Shown one piece after another: positions 60,586 through 64,000 of a stretch of 64,000 nt of DNA. Source of the DNA: an uncultured Desulfovibrio sp. GTDB taxonomy: Bacteria > Desulfobacterota > Desulfovibrionia > Desulfovibrionales > Desulfovibrionaceae. The stretch is from positions 1 through 64,000 of the forward strand of contig NZ_CABSIF010000006.1 in NCBI RefSeq assembly GCF_902477725.1, given 5' to 3'. Made by a program: the position numbers and the translations under genes. The notes under the pieces are model-generated. The model saw nothing but the letters and a program-made list of their open reading frames with translations, did no database searches and was not told the origin of the DNA. Each line of letters opens with the position of its first letter. Within the stretch, counting starts at the first letter, position 1.

Positions 60586-62609
60586 GGTTTTCCTCTCAGG
60601 TGCAGCAGTGTTTTCCATCTGGGAAGATAGACGTTCAGGTCAAGATATTCAGGTGGAAGGTGCAGAGGCGCCGCAGTTTGCAGCGCACTGGCCACATCGT
60701 CCACGCTGCCGGTGCGCGGCAGGCTGGCTACATCTTGCAGGGGGCAGAGGTCAAAGTCGTCTGTGGGCAGCATGGCCACGACGGGCAGCCCCTTGATGGC
60801 GGCTTCAAGCGCCACAGTGGTGGAGTTGGAGGCCCAGACCACCACGCCGGGAGCAAGCTGGTCGGCAATGGGGCCATCCACAACTTGCACGTCCTGCGCA
60901 CGGCGACCCAGCAAGGCGTTCAGTCTTTCCTGAACGGGCAGGTAGGGGTGCGGCTTTACGCGGATTTCCCAGCCGTCAAGCAGGCCTGCATGCAGCGAAC
61001 GGGCAAGCAGAGCCAGATGGGCCTCGGTTTCGTCAGCAAAAAAGCTGGTTACAGCCAGCAGACGCCGGGGAGCAGGCGTGGAATCATGGCCCGCAGCAAC
61101 GCTGGCCTTTTGCGCATCTTTGTCGGCCAGATAGAGGTAACGCAGAGCTTCCACTTCGCCCAGCCGCTCGGCGGGCACGCCTGCCTCGCGCCACTGCGAG
61201 CACGCGGATTGCCCGTTGCCCCGCACCATGTCGGGCTGGAAAGCGGCCAGTTCTCCCGTAAAGGTGCGCGGGTCGTCAAAATAACGAAAGTCTGTGGGCC
61301 GAATGGTGGAATGCTGCGCGCCGATGACGGGGCCGTTGTCCGCCTCGTGCATGGTCTGCGTGAGCATGCGTTCCCACGGGCAGTTCTCCAGCGGGAAGAG
61401 CGTCCAGCGCTGCGGGCCTGCCATGGCGGCATACCGCTTGAATGCCCGGTGTTGCAGGCAGCGTTCAAGGCAGCGCCAGCCCCGGAACGATTCCGCCCAG
61501 TAGGGGCCGAGGTAGGTCCAGAAATCAAGCTGCGAGCCTGTAAAATGAAAGGCCGCGCGGGCTTCTTTTTCCAGCCGCAGGCTGGCAAGGCACAGGCGCG
61601 CGTAGCGGAACAGGGCGGCTATGAGGTCGCCTGTGGTCAGAAATTCTTCAAGATAATGGAAGCTCGCGCCGTCCCTGCCTTCACGGCGAAAGCGGTCGCG
61701 CAGGGCAATACACTGGGCCAGACTGAGCTGGGGCGCAGGAAAGCGGATGAAAAGCCAGCGCACAAAGTGCCCGGCGGTCTGGGCATGCTCCCCGGCGTTC
61801 CCATGTTCTTGCGCCTCCGCATCGGCGGTGGCGTTCAGCGCATCGTGCAGGCTCTCCCAGTAGCGGGAACGATAGCGGCCATTTTCCGCAGCCTTCATGT
61901 CCACATTGGGAAAGTAGGTGGCGATGGTGGCAGCCTGCCCCTGAGCGGGCGGCAGCGGGTTTTTGGCTGAAAAAGGCGGCAGGTGGCGGCGTACAGTCCA
62001 CCACCAGTGGGCGTAGCGGGCCAGCGCGCGCAAGGGGGGAGGCGTTGCGTCATAAACCTTGCGCAGCAGACTGCGGGCTGGCTCAAGCGGAACCGGAGCT
62101 TCGCTGCATTCTGCAAACAGCCTGTGGCCAGATTTGCACATGCGCGCAAGCGCGCCGCGCAGGTCTTCATCCCCGCCAAAAACGCGCAGGGAGGCAAATC
62201 CGCCCTCGTCCATGAGGCGCTCAAGGGTGCGCAGCTTGTAAACAGTGTAGAGCCCGGGCGTCATCTTGGGATGGCGCTCGTACAGCAGCGAACACCACCA
62301 CATGGAGAGTTTTTCGCCGCAACGCAGATGCTGCTGCACCTCGCGCCCGCCAACGCGCATGCGTCCCAAATCGTGCGCCCAGGCCATATGCTCGGCACGG
62401 ATGGTCGTCAGTTCATCGCGCAGGCGCGCAGACAGCGAAATTTCGCCACTGGGCGCTTCCCATCCGTCCCAGTGCGCAACAAGCCGTTGGGGCAGGGCCT
62501 GACCCGACTCTGTTTCGGCCTTGCCGTTGGGGCTGTAGCCCGGGGCCGTGCACAGCGCGCGCGCCGCATCCGGCAGCATCGGGCCTATGACAAGAACAAG
62601 CTCTTTCAT
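60582..62609 (-). CDS. Surface carbohydrate biosynthesis protein (TIGR04326-like)
   Basis: This 675-residue protein has no signal or membrane helices. The C-terminal half looks like a CDP-glycerol/capsule-type glycosyltransferase fold: YWAESFRGWRCL, GAQHSTIRP (a His-containing phosphate-binding loop), EIRVKPHPYLP and VWASNSTTVALEAAIKGLPVVAM, the last being the sugar-nucleotide or phosphate-binding loop. It resembles the surface carbohydrate family first seen in Leptospira O-antigen loci. It is not in an O-antigen cluster here, since its neighbours are mtnA and a redox protein. The exact reaction is unknown. Confidence 0.65.
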   Translation of the reverse strand: MKELVLVIGPMLPDAARALCTAPGYSPNGKAETESGQALPQRLVAHWDGWEAPSGEISLSARLRDELTTIRAEHMAWAHDLGRMRVGGREVQQHLRCGEKLSMWWCSLLYERHPKMTPGLYTVYKLRTLERLMDEGGFASLRVFGGDEDLRGALARMCKSGHRLFAECSEAPVPLEPARSLLRKVYDATPPPLRALARYAHWWWTVRRHLPPFSAKNPLPPAQGQAATIATYFPNVDMKAAENGRYRSRYWESLHDALNATADAEAQEHGNAGEHAQTAGHFVRWLFIRFPAPQLSLAQCIALRDRFRREGRDGASFHYLEEFLTTGDLIAALFRYARLCLASLRLEKEARAAFHFTGSQLDFWTYLGPYWAESFRGWRCLERCLQHRAFKRYAAMAGPQRWTLFPLENCPWERMLTQTMHEADNGPVIGAQHSTIRPTDFRYFDDPRTFTGELAAFQPDMVRGNGQSACSQWREAGVPAERLGEVEALRYLYLADKDAQKASVAAGHDSTPAPRRLLAVTSFFADETEAHLALLARSLHAGLLDGWEIRVKPHPYLPVQERLNALLGRRAQDVQVVDGPIADQLAPGVVVWASNSTTVALEAAIKGLPVVAMLPTDDFDLCPLQDVASLPRTGSVDDVASALQTAAPLHLPPEYLDLNVYLPRWKTLLHLRGKP

Positions 62610-62618
62610 GCTGAACCC

Positions 62619-63707
62619 CTAGCGCTCCTTAATCCCGGCGTCTTCTGCTTCGGGCGCGGCGCTGGCCTCGTTGAGGGCTGCCCAGATGGCAAGGCCGTAG
62701 GGCGGCTGCAACACGCCTTTTTCGGTGATGATGCCAGTGATAAGCTCTGCGGGGGTTACGTCAAAGGCAAAATTGTACACGGGCACATCTGCGGGTGTCA
62801 GGCGCGTATCACCCACATGGGTGACCTCGCGTTCCGGGCGCTGTTCAATGGGAATGCCGCTGCCGTCGGATGTTGTGGGGTCAATTGTGGAGAGCGGGGC
62901 AGCCACGTAGAAGGGAATATTGAAGTGCTTTGCCAGCAGGGCAACGCCATAGGTGCCGATCTTGTTGGCCGCGTCGCCGTTGGCGGCAATGCGGTCGGCC
63001 CCCACCACCACAGACTGCACGAGCCCCTTGCTCATGAGCAGCGCGCAGGCATTGTCGCAGGCAACGGTAACGGGGATATTGTCCTTGTGCAGTTCCCAGG
63101 CCGTGAGGCGCGCGCCCTGGAGGAAGGGCCGTGTTTCATCGGCAATAACCTTGATGCGTTTGCCCTGCTCCACAGCACCGCGGATAACCCCAAGCGCCGT
63201 GCCATAGCCCGCAGTGGCCAGGGCGCCAGCATTGCAGTGGGTGAGCACGGTGTCGCCGTCTTTCAGGCAATCCGCGCCAAAACGGCCCAGAGTCTTGCAT
63301 GCTTCCACATCTTCGGCCTGCATTCTGGCGGCCTCGTCAAGAAAGGCCGCGAGCAGGGGGGCGCGGTCGCCGCGTCCGCTGTTCATGACCTTCCACCAGC
63401 ATCTGCGCATGCGTTCAACGGCCCAGCGCAAGTTTACGGCGGTGGGGCGGGCATTGGCAATGCGGTCGAGCAGTTCTTCAAGCTGGGTGGCCCAGCCGGG
63501 GCCGCTGGTTTCGTTCAGCGCAAGGGCGCAGCCCCAGGCCGCAGTGACGCCAATGGCCGGAGCCCCGCGCACAACCATGGTTTGTAACGCCGATACAATG
63601 TCGTCTGTATTACGGCAGATCACTTCAGTTTCCTGCTCTGGCAGCAAGCGCTGGTCAAGCAGGTGCAGCGCAAGATTTTGCCTGTCAAAGCGAATATGAT
63701 CTTCCAT
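62619..63707 (-). CDS. mtnA: Methylthioribose-1-phosphate isomerase MtnA
   Basis: This 362-residue enzyme isomerises 5-methylthioribose-1-phosphate to the ribulose form in the methionine salvage path. The two catalytic motifs are intact: the cysteine in LTHCNAGALATAGYGTALG (about 156-174) and the aspartate in VVGADRIAANGDAANKIGT (about 237-255). VVRGAPAIGVTAAWG at 46-60 binds phosphate. GGAGG lies 7 bases before the ATG. Downstream genes on the same strand begin within 10 bases, so it leads a three-gene unit. Confidence 0.94.
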   Translation of the reverse strand: MEDHIRFDRQNLALHLLDQRLLPEQETEVICRNTDDIVSALQTMVVRGAPAIGVTAAWGCALALNETSGPGWATQLEELLDRIANARPTAVNLRWAVERMRRCWWKVMNSGRGDRAPLLAAFLDEAARMQAEDVEACKTLGRFGADCLKDGDTVLTHCNAGALATAGYGTALGVIRGAVEQGKRIKVIADETRPFLQGARLTAWELHKDNIPVTVACDNACALLMSKGLVQSVVVGADRIAANGDAANKIGTYGVALLAKHFNIPFYVAAPLSTIDPTTSDGSGIPIEQRPEREVTHVGDTRLTPADVPVYNFAFDVTPAELITGIITEKGVLQPPYGLAIWAALNEASAAPEAEDAGIKER

Positions 63708-64000
63708 GGTTTGCCTCCGCAGGATTCGAGATATTTATCAAGGATACACAACTATGCGCTGAAGGCAAAGCGCAGTTGGCGGCATTCCGCCGTAAACCAT
63801 ATAAAAAACATGCCCCATCAAGAGGTTCTGCGGCCCGCAATGCTTTACAAACAGGCGCGCGGCTGGCTATGCTGCGGCTTGACAAAATCGTTTCCGGCGC
63901 GATGTGAGCGCCCGGTAAACGCACTGGCTTCCTGTGGGGCTGCGCGGCAGGGTGGAGTCCATGCCTGCATGGTGCGGGCGTGACCTGTTGCGAGCGCATG
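63708..64000. other. Intergenic region at the window edge
   Basis: No gene is supported. It contains the upstream region of mtnA, a small hairpin (GGCGG/CCGCC at about 63780-63793) and a TTGACA at about 63879 with no good -10 partner. The first part of an unseen plus-strand gene or RNA may start near the edge. Confidence 0.4.

Noticed and set aside
63870..63910. Short frame LRLDKIVSG resembling the start of an S4-domain protein
   Set aside because: It stops after about 12 codons (TGA) and no continuation in other frames is recognisable. Probably chance.

Overview
The window looks like part of the chromosome of a Desulfovibrio-type sulfate-reducing bacterium (Desulfobacterota). The support is the combination of a citrate (Re)-synthase, an aconitase of the YbhJ type, a Cys-type CcmE in a cytochrome c maturation set without CcmG or CcmH, a Desulfovibrio-style trimeric outer-membrane porin, many chemoreceptors and several good -24/-12 (sigma-54) promoter matches. 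The DNA is GC-rich throughout except for one clearly AT-rich gene at 30.8-32.1 kb. Names come from reading the protein sequences; no database search was run.

Layout. 0.3-3.6 kb: an amidohydrolase-like protein with altered metal ligands, an MHS-type MFS transporter and a TauE/SafE permease, behind a sigma-54 promoter match and a hairpin-rich leader. 3.6-13 kb: a complete citrate fermentation module, with a 2-hydroxycarboxylate transporter, citC, citD, citE, citF, citX, citG and a convergent citAB two-component system. 13-18 kb: porin, MFS transporter, chemoreceptor. 18.3-27.2 kb: DMSO-reductase-type dmsABC with a TorD-like chaperone, next to an NtrC-type regulator and a hybrid kinase with a solute-binding sensor. 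27.5-30.5 kb: a DUF2157/GDYXXLXY membrane pair. 30.6-32.1 kb: an AT-rich orphan GHKL-ATPase/STAS-like gene next to the initiator tRNA. 32.7-33.8 kb: a CNNM/CorC-type protein. 34.2-39.7 kb: ccmEFABC, a ccmD-like gene and a TPR protein. 39.9-46.1 kb (minus strand): Re-citrate synthase, isocitrate dehydrogenase, a LysE-type exporter and the aconitase, which together make 2-oxoglutarate from oxaloacetate and acetyl-CoA. 46.3-50.9 kb: RNB-type ribonuclease, plsY, threonine synthase. 51-55.6 kb: two tandem chemoreceptors with almost the same signalling half. 55.7-63.7 kb: secreted alpha/beta hydrolase, mgtA with a possible leader peptide, a C_GCAxxG_C_C protein, a surface-carbohydrate protein and mtnA.

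How it fits together. The cell can cleave imported citrate (citrate lyase) and also make citrate (Re-synthase), so the two activities need separate control; CitAB beside the lyase operon and a Cache-like domain fused to the synthase are the obvious candidates. The dms cluster carries its own sensor, sigma-54 activator and a fair -24/-12 promoter. The most unusual items are the Cache-like fusion on the citrate synthase, the AT-rich ATPase/STAS-like gene, a 71-nt closed-stem leader before the LysE gene, and an mgtL-like reading frame before mgtA. No CRISPR array, transposase or prophage was seen.
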